DNA of 64,000 bases. Origin: Lentisalinibacter sp964427415 (GTDB lineage: Bacteria > Pseudomonadota > Gammaproteobacteria > Steroidobacterales > Woeseiaceae). The notes under the pieces were generated by a model. It did no database searches. It was not told the origin of the DNA and was given only the letters and a program-made list of their open reading frames with translations. The position numbers were made by a program, and so were the translations under genes. Below are positions 33,408-41,084 of this stretch, piece after piece. The DNA is taken from contig CAYRUH010000003.1 in NCBI GenBank assembly GCA_964427415.1, positions 62,001 through 126,000 on the forward strand, in the 5' to 3' direction. How positions within the stretch are numbered: position 1 is the first letter of the stretch; the number at the start of each line of letters is the position of its first letter.

Positions 33408-33791
33408 ATGGAAGCTGACTGGAGCGACAACCAGCCGATCTACCGGCAGCTACGCGACCGGGTCGTGGCGATGATCCTCGAAGGCGTGTTGCAGGACGGC
33501 GATGCGTTGCCGTCGGTGCGCAATGTTGCGGCGGAGTATCGGCTGAATCCGCTGACCGTGTTGAAGGGTTATCAGGAACTGGTCGACGAGGATCTCGTCG
33601 AGAAGCGCCGCGGGCGCGGCATGTTCGTGCTGCCGGGGGCCAGGGATAGATTGCTGAAGGACGAACGACAACGGTTCCTTGAGCACGAGTGGCCCGAGGT
33701 CGTTGCGACCATGCAGCGCCTGGGCCTGGATCCCGCGGACCTGCTGGCCCGCGCAGAACGGGCGAAGGACGAGGAGAGCGGCGGATCATGA
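33408..33791 (+). CDS. GntR-family regulator, YtrA subfamily
   Basis: A 127-aa DNA-binding protein. The winged helix is clear (QPIYRQLRDRVVAMILEG, DALPSVRNVAAEYRLNPLTV), while the C-terminal part is only about 50 residues, the short form typical of the YtrA subfamily. The start ATG 33408 follows GGGAGCGG. The ABC ATPase gene starts within its stop codon (ATGA). It probably represses the operon and responds to envelope stress or a small ligand; the ligand is unknown. Confidence 0.9.
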   Translation: MEADWSDNQPIYRQLRDRVVAMILEGVLQDGDALPSVRNVAAEYRLNPLTVLKGYQELVDEDLVEKRRGRGMFVLPGARDRLLKDERQRFLEHEWPEVVATMQRLGLDPADLLARAERAKDEESGGS

Positions 33792-34645
33792 CAAAGATCG
33801 TGCAGGCGCGCGGCGTGTCGAAGCGCTATGGCTCGACCCGCGCGGTGGATAACGTAAGCTTCGACGTCGAGCCGGGCCGTATCCTGGGCCTGATCGGGCC
33901 GAACGGTGCCGGCAAGACCACGCTGCTGAAGACGTTGCTGGGCCTGACGAGCTGCCAGGGCGAGCTGCGCGTGCTCGGCCTCGACCCGTTCCGTCAGCGC
34001 AAGCAGCTGATGCAGCACATCTGTTTCGTCGCCGACGTCGCCGTACTGCCGCCCTGGATCCGGGTGAGCGACCTGGTCGACTTCGTCGAGGTCGTGCACC
34101 CGAACTTCAGCCGCCGCGAGGCGGAGGCCTTCCTCGAGCGCACGCCGGTGCGCCGCGACGCCAGGGTGAAAGAACTCTCAAAGGGCATGGTCACCCAGCT
34201 GCACCTGTCCATCATCATGGCCATCGACGCGAAGCTGCTGGTGCTGGACGAGCCGACGCTGGGGCTGGACATCCTGTTCAGGAAAGAGTTCTACACCAGC
34301 ATCCTGAACGATTACTTCGACGAGGAGCGGACCATCATCGTCACGACCCACCAGGTGGAAGAGATCGAACACATCCTCACCGACGTGATGTTCATCGACG
34401 ACGGCCGCGTGCTGCTGGACGAGAGCGTGGATGAAGTCGCCGCCCGCTACGTGGAGCTGACCACCAGCGGCGACCGGGCAGAAGAGGCCCTGGCGCTGCA
34501 GCCCATCGCGCGGCGCGACATCTTCGGCAAGAAAGTGCTCACCTTCGAGGGCATTGACCGGGACCGCCTGCGCAGCCTGGGAGAGGTGAAGACTCCCGGC
34601 CTCGCCGATCTGCTCGTCGCCAAGCTGCGGGGGGCCGGAGCGTGA
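33788..34645 (+). CDS. ABC transporter ATPase
   Basis: A 285-aa ATPase with Walker A (LIGPNGAGKTTLLKTLLG), a modified signature (ELSKGMVTQLHLSIIMA, with Lys in place of the first Gly), Walker B LLVLDEPTLGLDI and switch His in VTTHQVEEIEHIL. It overlaps gntR and the permease by four bases each, so the three are made together. The layout matches YtrB-type systems next to YtrA-type regulators. Confidence 0.9.
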   Translation: MTKIVQARGVSKRYGSTRAVDNVSFDVEPGRILGLIGPNGAGKTTLLKTLLGLTSCQGELRVLGLDPFRQRKQLMQHICFVADVAVLPPWIRVSDLVDFVEVVHPNFSRREAEAFLERTPVRRDARVKELSKGMVTQLHLSIIMAIDAKLLVLDEPTLGLDILFRKEFYTSILNDYFDEERTIIVTTHQVEEIEHILTDVMFIDDGRVLLDESVDEVAARYVELTTSGDRAEEALALQPIARRDIFGKKVLTFEGIDRDRLRSLGEVKTPGLADLLVAKLRGAGA

Positions 34646-35574
34646 TCCGCAGAGCTTATTTCCTGATGCAGCGGGAGCTGTGGGAGCACCGCGCGCTGTA
34701 TCTGACGCCGCTGGTGATCGGCCTGGTGGTGGCCCTCGGCGTGGCCACCGCGCTGGTGACCGGCGGCGGCCGGCTCGTCGGTTTCGACAACATCGTCACC
34801 GGCATGCGGGTCGGAGGCGACGCAGGCTCGCTGGCCGGCGTCGCGGCGCTGACCGTCGGCCCGTCCACGGTCTTCTTCGTCGGCCTCGCCTTCCTCGTTT
34901 TCTTCTATTCCATCGATGCGCTGTATGCGGAGCGCAAGGACCGCAGCATCCTGTTCTGGAAATCGCTGCCGCTGACCGACACCGAGGTGGTGATCTCGAA
35001 GCTCGCGACCGCCGCGTTGGTGGCCCCGCTCATCACCTTCGGTTTCCTCGCGGCCACGCAACTCGTGATCCTGTGCCTGTCGACCATCGCCGTCTGGCTC
35101 GGCGGCGGCAGCGCCTGGGAACTGGTCTGGCGGCCGGTGCCCTTGCTGCAGATCTGGATCCTGTCGGTCTATCTGCTCATCGGGGCGGCGCTGTGGTTCC
35201 TGCCGTTCATCGCCTGGGGCCTGTTCTGCTCGGCGTTTGCCAAAAAGAACGTCTTCCTGTGGGCTGTACTGCCGTTCGTGGTCATACCCCTGGTCGAGCT
35301 CCTTGTCTTCAACACCGGCGTCTTCGCCCGGCTCGTCTTCAGCCGTCTGGGCCATATGCCCTGGGTCACGGCGAGTTTCCGGGGCGACAACCTGCGCATC
35401 TCCATCGGCGATCTGCCGGCGAAGCTGGTTGGGGATATGAATCTTCTCGCGCTGCTGGATCCGGCCGAGTTCCTGGCGACGCCGGGACTGTGGGGCGGGC
35501 TCGCGGTGGCGGCCGGTTTCACCGCGGGCGCGATCTATTTCCGCCGCTACCGGGACGAGACCGCGAACGGCTGA
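34642..35574 (+). CDS. ABC-2 type permease
   Basis: A 310-aa inner-membrane protein with about six hydrophobic segments (for example TPLVIGLVVALGVATALV, FVGLAFLVFFYSI, LPFVVIPLVELLVF) and a DRSILFWKSLPLTDTEVVIS coupling segment typical of ABC-2 permeases. It starts at GTG 34642 overlapping the ATPase stop. Cargo unknown. Confidence 0.85.
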   Translation: MIRRAYFLMQRELWEHRALYLTPLVIGLVVALGVATALVTGGGRLVGFDNIVTGMRVGGDAGSLAGVAALTVGPSTVFFVGLAFLVFFYSIDALYAERKDRSILFWKSLPLTDTEVVISKLATAALVAPLITFGFLAATQLVILCLSTIAVWLGGGSAWELVWRPVPLLQIWILSVYLLIGAALWFLPFIAWGLFCSAFAKKNVFLWAVLPFVVIPLVELLVFNTGVFARLVFSRLGHMPWVTASFRGDNLRISIGDLPAKLVGDMNLLALLDPAEFLATPGLWGGLAVAAGFTAGAIYFRRYRDETANG

Positions 35575-35604
35575 GGCTGGCCCTGTCTGACCGGCGCTGG
35601 CCGC

Positions 35605-36786
35605 TCAGAATTTGCAAATGACGGCAGCAGCGGCCCGGCGCGCCTTGTCCCGGGCTTCCTCAATGCTATCGCCTCTCGCGAGCGCGACCCCCAGGCGCCG
35701 CGATCCGCGAATCTCCGGCTTGCCGAACAGCCTCAGGTTCGTGTCCGGCTCCTGCAGGGCCTTGTCCACGCCCTTGAAGCGGATGTTGTCGGAGTCGCCT
35801 GCCGCCACGATGGCGCAGGATGCCGACGGCCCGAGCTGGCGGATCACCGGGATGGGCAGGCCCAGAATGGCGCGCACGTGCAGCGCGAACTGGGAGTTGT
35901 ACTGGGAGATCATGGTCACCATGCCCGTGTCGTGAGGCCGTGGCGAAACCTCGCTGAACCAGACCTGGTCGCCCTTGACGAACAGCTCGACGCCGAAAAC
36001 ACCCCGGCCGCCGAGCGCGCCCACGACGGACCCTGCGACCCGCTGGGCGCGTTCCAGCGCGGTCTCGCTCATGGGCTGGGGCTGCCACGACTCCCGATAG
36101 TCGCCATTCAGCTGCAGGTGGCCGATGGGCTCGCAGAAGCTGATGGCGTCGTCGTGGCGCACCGTGAGCAGCGTGATCTCGTAGTCGAATTCGATCAGGC
36201 TCTCGACGATGACACGGCCGCCGGCGCTGCGGCCGCCCTGCAGGGCGTATTCCCAGGCGGCGTCGGCTTCTCCCGGTTTCCGAACGACGCTCTGCCCCTT
36301 GCCCGAGGAACTCATCACCGGTTTCACCACGCAGGGCAGTCCGATGGCTTTCAGCGCCTCCCGGTATTCCGCCGCCTTGCCCGCGAAGCGGTAGTCGGAG
36401 GTCGGCAGCTCCAGGTGTTCGGCCGCCAGCCGCCGTATTCCTTCCCGGTCCATCGTCAGCCGGGTCGCCTGGGCGGTCGGTATGATGCAGTGGCCCTTCT
36501 CCTCGAGTTCCTGCAGCACGGGCGTGGCGATGGCCTCGATCTCGGGGACGACGAAGTCCGGCTCCTCGTCCTCGATGATCTGGCGCAGTGCCACCGGGTC
36601 GAGCATGTCGATGACGTGGCAGCGGTGCGCCACGTGCATGGCCGGCGCGTTGACGTAGCGGTCCACGGCGATCACTTCCACGCCGAGGCGCTGTGCCTCT
36701 ATCGCGATCTCCTTGCCGAGCTCGCCGGAGCCGAGCAGCATCATCCGCGTGGCATGCTCGCTGAGTGCCGTACCGATTTTCTTCAT
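35605..36786 (-). CDS. purT: Formate-dependent phosphoribosylglycinamide formyltransferase
   Basis: Formylates GAR in purine synthesis using formate and ATP instead of formyl-tetrahydrofolate. The 393-aa ATP-grasp protein shows RMMLLGSGELGKEIAIEAQR, KPVMSSSGKGQSVVRKP, EVSPRPHDTGMVTMISQ and the C-terminal RRLGVALARGDSIEEAR. All match PurT rather than PurK. ATG 36786 is the conserved start. Monocistronic here, between the ABC and psp loci; the 169 bases upstream contain nothing I recognise. Confidence 0.95.
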   Translation of the reverse strand: MKKIGTALSEHATRMMLLGSGELGKEIAIEAQRLGVEVIAVDRYVNAPAMHVAHRCHVIDMLDPVALRQIIEDEEPDFVVPEIEAIATPVLQELEEKGHCIIPTAQATRLTMDREGIRRLAAEHLELPTSDYRFAGKAAEYREALKAIGLPCVVKPVMSSSGKGQSVVRKPGEADAAWEYALQGGRSAGGRVIVESLIEFDYEITLLTVRHDDAISFCEPIGHLQLNGDYRESWQPQPMSETALERAQRVAGSVVGALGGRGVFGVELFVKGDQVWFSEVSPRPHDTGMVTMISQYNSQFALHVRAILGLPIPVIRQLGPSASCAIVAAGDSDNIRFKGVDKALQEPDTNLRLFGKPEIRGSRRLGVALARGDSIEEARDKARRAAAAVICKF

Positions 36787-36955
36787 GGGGCGTGTTCGGG
36801 TCGCTGCTCGCGGTCTGGCGTCGTCTGCGTGAGGGTCGCTGCCATGAGAATGACGGGCACAATTATGACACCGATGAGGATAGTAGCCCATCGAGGCCGG
36901 ATGCCGAAGTCCGATTCATGGTCCGATTCATGGCCCGGTCGCCGTGCGGTCACGG

Positions 36956-38032
36956 TCAGTCGGTTCGCGGCCGGCTACGGGCTGGTCTGCGGCGGCGGGC
37001 CTGGCGCCGCACCGCGCCGTCCGGCCGGGACGGGATGTCGTGGCGTTTGAGACAACCCCGGAACTGGTGGTAGGTAAGGCCGAGCAGGCCGGCGGCCACG
37101 CGCTGGTTGTAGCGTGCTTTCTCTAGCGCCGAACGCACGAGCGATATCTCCAGATCGGCCAGCCGTTCCCTGAGATCGGTGGGCAGGCGCGGCTGGTTCC
37201 GGACTGCAGGGTCCGCCGGCCCTGCCGGCTCCTCCTGTTCCGCCTGCAGCCTGAACGGGGAGTCGAAAGGGTCGAAGGCGATCTGCCCGATCTTTGCGTC
37301 GGGGTCTTCACTGCGGTACACGGAGCGCTCGATGGCGTTCTTCAGCTCGCGCACGTTACCGGGCCAGTCGTGACGGAGGAGCGCGGAGGCGGCTCGGGCC
37401 GTGAAACCGGGGAAGTAGGCCCGCCGCAGCTCGGCGGTCATGTTGACTGCAAACGTGTAGGCCAGCGGCAGGATATCGTCGGGCCGCTCCCTGAGCGGCG
37501 GCACCGTGATCACGTCGAACGCCAGGCGGTCCAGGAGGTCCGCCCTGAAACGACCGTCGGCCACCCGGGCCTGCAGGTCCTCGTTGGTCGCGCCGACGAT
37601 GCGCACGTCCACCTGCAGGGTATCGCTGCCGCCGACGCGCTCGAATTCCCCGTACTCGATCACTCTGAGGATCTTCTCCTGGGTGCGGACGGGGACGGTG
37701 GCCAGTTCGTCGAGGACGAGTGTGCCGCCGTCGGCGCGCTCGAAGTGACCCACGTGCCTCCTGGCCGCGCCGGTGAACGCCCCGGCTTCGTGGCCGAACA
37801 GTTCGGATTCGAGGATGCTCTCCGTCAGCGCCGCGCAGTTCACCTTCACCAGCGGCTGCTCCCAGCGATCCGACAGGAAGTGCAGCCGGGAAGCCACCAG
37901 TTCCTTGCCGGTGCCCCGCTCGCCGACGACCAGCACGGGTTTTGCCAGCGGCGCCGCCCGTGACACATGTTCGAGCATCTCCAGGAAGGCGGGCGCCTCG
38001 CCGATGATGGGTTGTTTCTGGCGTTCATCCAT
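36956..38032 (-). CDS. pspF: PspF, sigma-54 activator of the phage-shock genes
   Basis: Bacterial enhancer-binding protein that opens the sigma-54 promoter of pspA; normally held in check by PspA. The 358-aa protein lacks a receiver domain, as expected for PspF. It has Walker A (VVGERGTGKELVASRL), the sigma-54 contact loop in HEAGAFTGAARRHVG, Walker B GGTLVLDELA, and a Fis-type HTH near the C terminus (NQRVAAGLLGLTYHQFRG). It is divergent from pspA, with the shared 190-base region holding the promoter. The ATG at 38032 is preferred to an upstream one at 38071. Confidence 0.93.
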   Translation of the reverse strand: MDERQKQPIIGEAPAFLEMLEHVSRAAPLAKPVLVVGERGTGKELVASRLHFLSDRWEQPLVKVNCAALTESILESELFGHEAGAFTGAARRHVGHFERADGGTLVLDELATVPVRTQEKILRVIEYGEFERVGGSDTLQVDVRIVGATNEDLQARVADGRFRADLLDRLAFDVITVPPLRERPDDILPLAYTFAVNMTAELRRAYFPGFTARAASALLRHDWPGNVRELKNAIERSVYRSEDPDAKIGQIAFDPFDSPFRLQAEQEEPAGPADPAVRNQPRLPTDLRERLADLEISLVRSALEKARYNQRVAAGLLGLTYHQFRGCLKRHDIPSRPDGAVRRQARRRRPARSRPRTD

Positions 38033-38168
38033 TATTCGTAATATTGACCATAAACTAGTTAATATTGTCAATAGTTAGCGAAAAATGCTAATTTATTAAT
38101 CAGCGAATCTCTTGATGGATTGCTCCGATTACTCATTAAAACAGCAACTTGTGTCTTTCTGACTGATC

Positions 38169-38184
38169 TGGCACGGGACCTGCA
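38169..38184 (+). promoter_or_regulatory. Sigma-54 promoter of the psp operon
   Basis: TGGCACGGGACCTGCA matches the -24/-12 consensus (TGGCAC-n5-TTGCA) at all but one base, with GG and GC at the correct spacing. It lies 39 bases before the pspA ATG. The AT-rich 38040-38100 sequence upstream is the expected PspF-binding region, although no exact site is defined. Confidence 0.85.
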
Positions 38185-38222
38185 TTATCCCGGATGCAAG
38201 GCAACCAACCGAGGAACGCGCT

Positions 38223-38921
38223 ATGGGCATTTTTTCGCGATTCAGCGATATCGTTAACTCCAATATCAACGCCATCCTGGAGAAGGCGGAGGATCCGGAG
38301 AAGATCGTCCGGCTGATGATCCAGGAGATGGAAGACACCCTGGTCGAGGTCCGCTCGGCCGCGGCCCGCTCCATCGCCGACAAGAAGGAACTCAACCGGA
38401 AGCTGGCGGCCCTGGAAGAGGAGCAGGCAGACTGGGAGCGCAAGGCTGAGCTTGCCCTGGAGAGAGGCCGCGAAGACCTCGCCAAGGCGGCGCTGGTCGA
38501 GAAGTCCCAGGTGGCCGCGGCGGCCGAGCAGGTACGGGCCGACTACGCCCAGGTGGACGAGGGCCTGACCCGGCTGAACGAGGACATCGCCCGGCTGGAG
38601 GCCAAGCTCAAGGACGCCAAGGCACGGCAGAAGACGCTGGTCTCGCGCCACAAGACGGCGACCAGCCGGCTGGCGGCGCGCAGGAAGATCCACGACTACA
38701 AGATTGAGGACGCGCTGGTGCGCTTCGAGCAGTACGAGCGCCGCATGGACGACGTGGAGGGCCGTGTCGAGGCTTACGACCTCGGGCAGCCGAAGGGGCT
38801 CGAGCACGAGTTCGCCAGCCTGGAGGCTGAGGAAGCGGTGAACCGGGAACTCGCCGATCTGAAGCGGCGGCGTGCGGACAAGCAGGCCGGGGGCGCCACC
38901 GAAGGCGGGAATCAGGCATAA
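38223..38921 (+). CDS. pspA: Phage-shock protein A
   Basis: Peripheral inner-membrane protein that guards membrane integrity and inhibits PspF. The 232-aa protein begins MGIFSRFSDIVNSNINAIL, the amphipathic membrane helix of PspA, and the rest is a long coiled coil (for example LAALEEEQADWERKAELALE, LEAKLKDAKARQKTLVSRH) of the ESCRT-III-like fold. A GAGGAACG ribosome site precedes ATG 38223. First gene of the psp operon. Confidence 0.95.
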   Translation: MGIFSRFSDIVNSNINAILEKAEDPEKIVRLMIQEMEDTLVEVRSAAARSIADKKELNRKLAALEEEQADWERKAELALERGREDLAKAALVEKSQVAAAAEQVRADYAQVDEGLTRLNEDIARLEAKLKDAKARQKTLVSRHKTATSRLAARRKIHDYKIEDALVRFEQYERRMDDVEGRVEAYDLGQPKGLEHEFASLEAEEAVNRELADLKRRRADKQAGGATEGGNQA

Positions 38922-39149
38922 ATGGGCGAAACGATGTACATACTCGGAATCCTCTTCGTCACGATCGTTTTGCCGCTGTGGATCATCCTCCACTACGTGA
39001 CGAAATGGAAAAAGTCCCGGGAGCTCTCCGGCACGGAAGAGGAGATGCTGGAGGAGATCTGGTCGCTGTCGCAGAACATGGAGAGCCGGCTGAACGCCCT
39101 GGAGACCATCCTGGACGACGAAGTGCCGGACTGGAGGAGGAAGACATGA
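38922..39149 (+). CDS. pspB: Phage-shock protein B
   Basis: Small membrane sensor that, with PspC, relieves PspA inhibition of PspF. The 75-aa protein has one N-terminal membrane helix (YILGILFVTIVLPLWIILHY) and a charged coiled-coil tail (EEEMLEEIWSLSQNMESRL). It begins right after the pspA stop; ATG 38934 is an alternative start. pspC overlaps its stop by four bases. Confidence 0.93.
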   Translation: MGETMYILGILFVTIVLPLWIILHYVTKWKKSRELSGTEEEMLEEIWSLSQNMESRLNALETILDDEVPDWRRKT

Positions 39150-39436
39150 ACAATAACCCGTTCCACGAGCTCGGCGGATGCCTGCGGCGACTCTATCGGG
39201 ACCGGGAGAACGGCCTGATACTCGGCCTCTGCGCCGGCATCGCCGATTACTTCGACGTCAAAGTTCTGCTGGTACGCTTCGTGGCGCTGGCCGCCCTGTT
39301 GATCGCGCCAGTGCCGGTCGGACTCACCTACCTGGTCGCCGCGTTGCTGCTCCGCGACCGGCCGCTGAGCGTGCGGGACCGCCACAGCGAGCGCGAGTTC
39401 TGGCGTCGCGGAACCAGTATGGGAGACCGTCCGTGA
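39146..39436 (+). CDS. pspC: PspC-family protein, copy 1
   Basis: A 96-aa PspC-domain protein. The hallmark RRLYRDRENGLILGLCAGIA is followed by a helix pair region with one long membrane segment (LLVRFVALAALLIAPVPVGL). It overlaps pspB and the second pspC copy by four bases on each side. It should transmit membrane stress together with PspB. Confidence 0.92.
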   Translation: MNNNPFHELGGCLRRLYRDRENGLILGLCAGIADYFDVKVLLVRFVALAALLIAPVPVGLTYLVAALLLRDRPLSVRDRHSEREFWRRGTSMGDRP

Positions 39437-39846
39437 GCGAGAGAATCCTGGAGAGACGCTTCTACCGCGACCGCGAGCGCGCCATTTTCTTCGGCGTATG
39501 CGCGGGTATCGCGGATTACTTCGGTTTCGACCTGAAGGTCACCCGCATCCTCGCGGTCGTCGCGTTCTTCGTATCCGCACCGATGACGCTGCTGATCTAC
39601 TTCGGCACTGCCCTGCTGATACCCTATCGGGCGATGGCGCCGGAAGCGACGCGCGAGGATGCCGATTTTCGCCGGGCGCTGCGCTCGTCGCCTCAGGCGA
39701 CCATGGCGGAGATCCGCCGCCGCTTCCAGCGGATGGACAGCCGGCTTGCCAGGATGGAGCGCTACGTTACGTCGCCGCGCTTCAACCTGGATCGGGAGTT
39801 CCGGGAGCTGGAGGCGCGCAAGGCAACGGGAGGACGTGATCGATGA
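39433..39846 (+). CDS. PspC-family protein, copy 2
   Basis: A 137-aa PspC-domain protein, paralogous to its neighbour (RRFYRDRERAIFFGVCAGIA; membrane part ILAVVAFFVSAPMTLLIYFG), with a longer charged C-terminal tail (EIRRRFQRMDSRLARMERYV) that resembles a leucine-zipper-like helix. The length is nearer to the E. coli PspC (119 aa). GTG 39433 overlaps the first copy's stop. Which copy is the true sensor cannot be decided from sequence. Confidence 0.9.
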   Translation: MSERILERRFYRDRERAIFFGVCAGIADYFGFDLKVTRILAVVAFFVSAPMTLLIYFGTALLIPYRAMAPEATREDADFRRALRSSPQATMAEIRRRFQRMDSRLARMERYVTSPRFNLDREFRELEARKATGGRDR

Positions 39847-40070
39847 GTTCTGCGCATATGTTCGTCATCGCCCTGGTCGCGATCGTGCTGCTGGCGGGCA
39901 TCGTCAAGGAATACCTGCGACACCATCGGCGGGACGAGGACCCGAATCGGGACGAGGAACGGGAGGCCACGGTCGCCCGACTCGAGGAACTGGAGGAGCG
40001 CGTCCGGGTGTTGGAGCGCATCGTCACCGATCCCCGGGAAGGTCTGCGCCGCGAGATAAACCGGCTGTGA
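39843..40070 (+). CDS. Small membrane protein with coiled coil, PspB-like
   Basis: A 75-aa protein with one N-terminal helix (MFVIALVAIVLLAGIVKEYL) and a charged heptad region (TVARLEELEERVRVLERIV). The size and layout copy PspB, although the sequence is divergent. Its ATG overlaps the second pspC stop (ATGA), so the pair pspC2-orf repeats the pspB-pspC theme in reverse order. The role in stress sensing is inferred. Confidence 0.75.
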   Translation: MSSAHMFVIALVAIVLLAGIVKEYLRHHRRDEDPNRDEEREATVARLEELEERVRVLERIVTDPREGLRREINRL

Positions 40071-40074
40071 GGAT

Positions 40075-40539
40075 GTGAGCGGGGAGCCGTCTCACAGCCA
40101 GGCCGGTGGCGCGGAGGAGGCGCTCCTCACCGTGGCCGGCGAGCTGGCCGCTCTGCGCGCCGACGCCTCCCTGCTGGTGATCGGGGCAAGCCCGCCGGCC
40201 GAGCGTGCCTGCGACCACCTGCCTGACAACGCCACGGTAGCCGACCTGGACGGCCTGGGCATCTTCGATCTGGGCCTCGTGCTCGCCCTCGCCACCCCGG
40301 ATGAGTCGCTGCTTGGTCGGCTGCGCGACCTGCATACCCGACGCCTGCTGGTAACCGGCGACGCCGCACGGCATTTCGAGCCGCGCCGGATGTTGGCACT
40401 GGGCTTCGAGCACCATCCGAGCCCGGACGCTGCCGGCGGAGCGTATCTCTACGACCGCGACCGCTTCAATCGTCAGCGGGAATGGAATTCGCCCGATAAC
40501 TGGGCTAATCCGGAGAATTTCGACAAATACCGCTGGTAA
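40075..40539 (+). CDS. Conserved protein (DUF6231-like)
   Basis: A 154-aa soluble protein of unknown function. A Rossmann-like start (LRADASLLVIGASPPAERAC) leads to a C terminus with FNRQREWNSPDNWANPENFD, which recalls the DUF6231 family of gammaproteobacteria; this name is from memory and is moderate. It starts at GTG 40075, four bases after the preceding stop, so it may share the psp transcript. Confidence 0.6.
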   Translation: MSGEPSHSQAGGAEEALLTVAGELAALRADASLLVIGASPPAERACDHLPDNATVADLDGLGIFDLGLVLALATPDESLLGRLRDLHTRRLLVTGDAARHFEPRRMLALGFEHHPSPDAAGGAYLYDRDRFNRQREWNSPDNWANPENFDKYRW

Positions 40540-40574
40540 GCGGTCCGGGCTGGTCCGTCGGCCGGTCGCCCGGG

Positions 40575-40937
40575 TTACTCGCCCTGCCCCTTATAGGCGC
40601 GCACCTGCTCGTTGAAGCGGGCGCCCACGAGGTGCATCTGATCCACTGCGGCATCGTGGCGCTTGGTGAACATGGCCTCGCGCCTGGCGGCAGCTTCCTC
40701 GTCCATATCCTCAGCGTCAGCGGCGCTGGCGGCAAGCTCTTTCTTGAGGCAGGTGAGGTAGGCTTCCATGTCCGCCATGTAGGTCTTCACGGCCTTCTGT
40801 GCAGCGATCATCTCTTCCTGCGTGGCCGTCGTACCCTCCGGCATCTCCACGTCCTGTTCCGGGTACACGCATTCCGCCTGTGCCGCGGCAGCGAAGCCCG
40901 CGAGACCGAGAACGACGACGAGTCTGAATCTTTTCAT
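40575..40937 (-). CDS. Small exported protein of unknown function
   Basis: A 120-aa protein with a clear signal peptide (MKRFRLVVVLGLAGFAAAAQ, cleavage after AQA) and a mature part that is helical and charged, with two cysteines (ECVYPEQDV and YLTCLKKEL) that could pair. It converges with the psp operon. The start ATG 40937 is chosen for the signal peptide; the frame is open to 40964. I do not recognise a family. Confidence 0.7.
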   Translation of the reverse strand: MKRFRLVVVLGLAGFAAAAQAECVYPEQDVEMPEGTTATQEEMIAAQKAVKTYMADMEAYLTCLKKELAASAADAEDMDEEAAARREAMFTKRHDAAVDQMHLVGARFNEQVRAYKGQGE

Positions 40938-41084
40938 GATGAGCCTGATCCTCCGGATTGACATTTTTCGGTGCGGCGCGGCGACTTTCTGCGGGCCCCG
41001 CGGACGTGGCCGTCATTTAATCATCAATGCCCCGCCGACGTGAAGCCAGTTCACAAATTACTGATTCCATTACAAATTCTGCCT

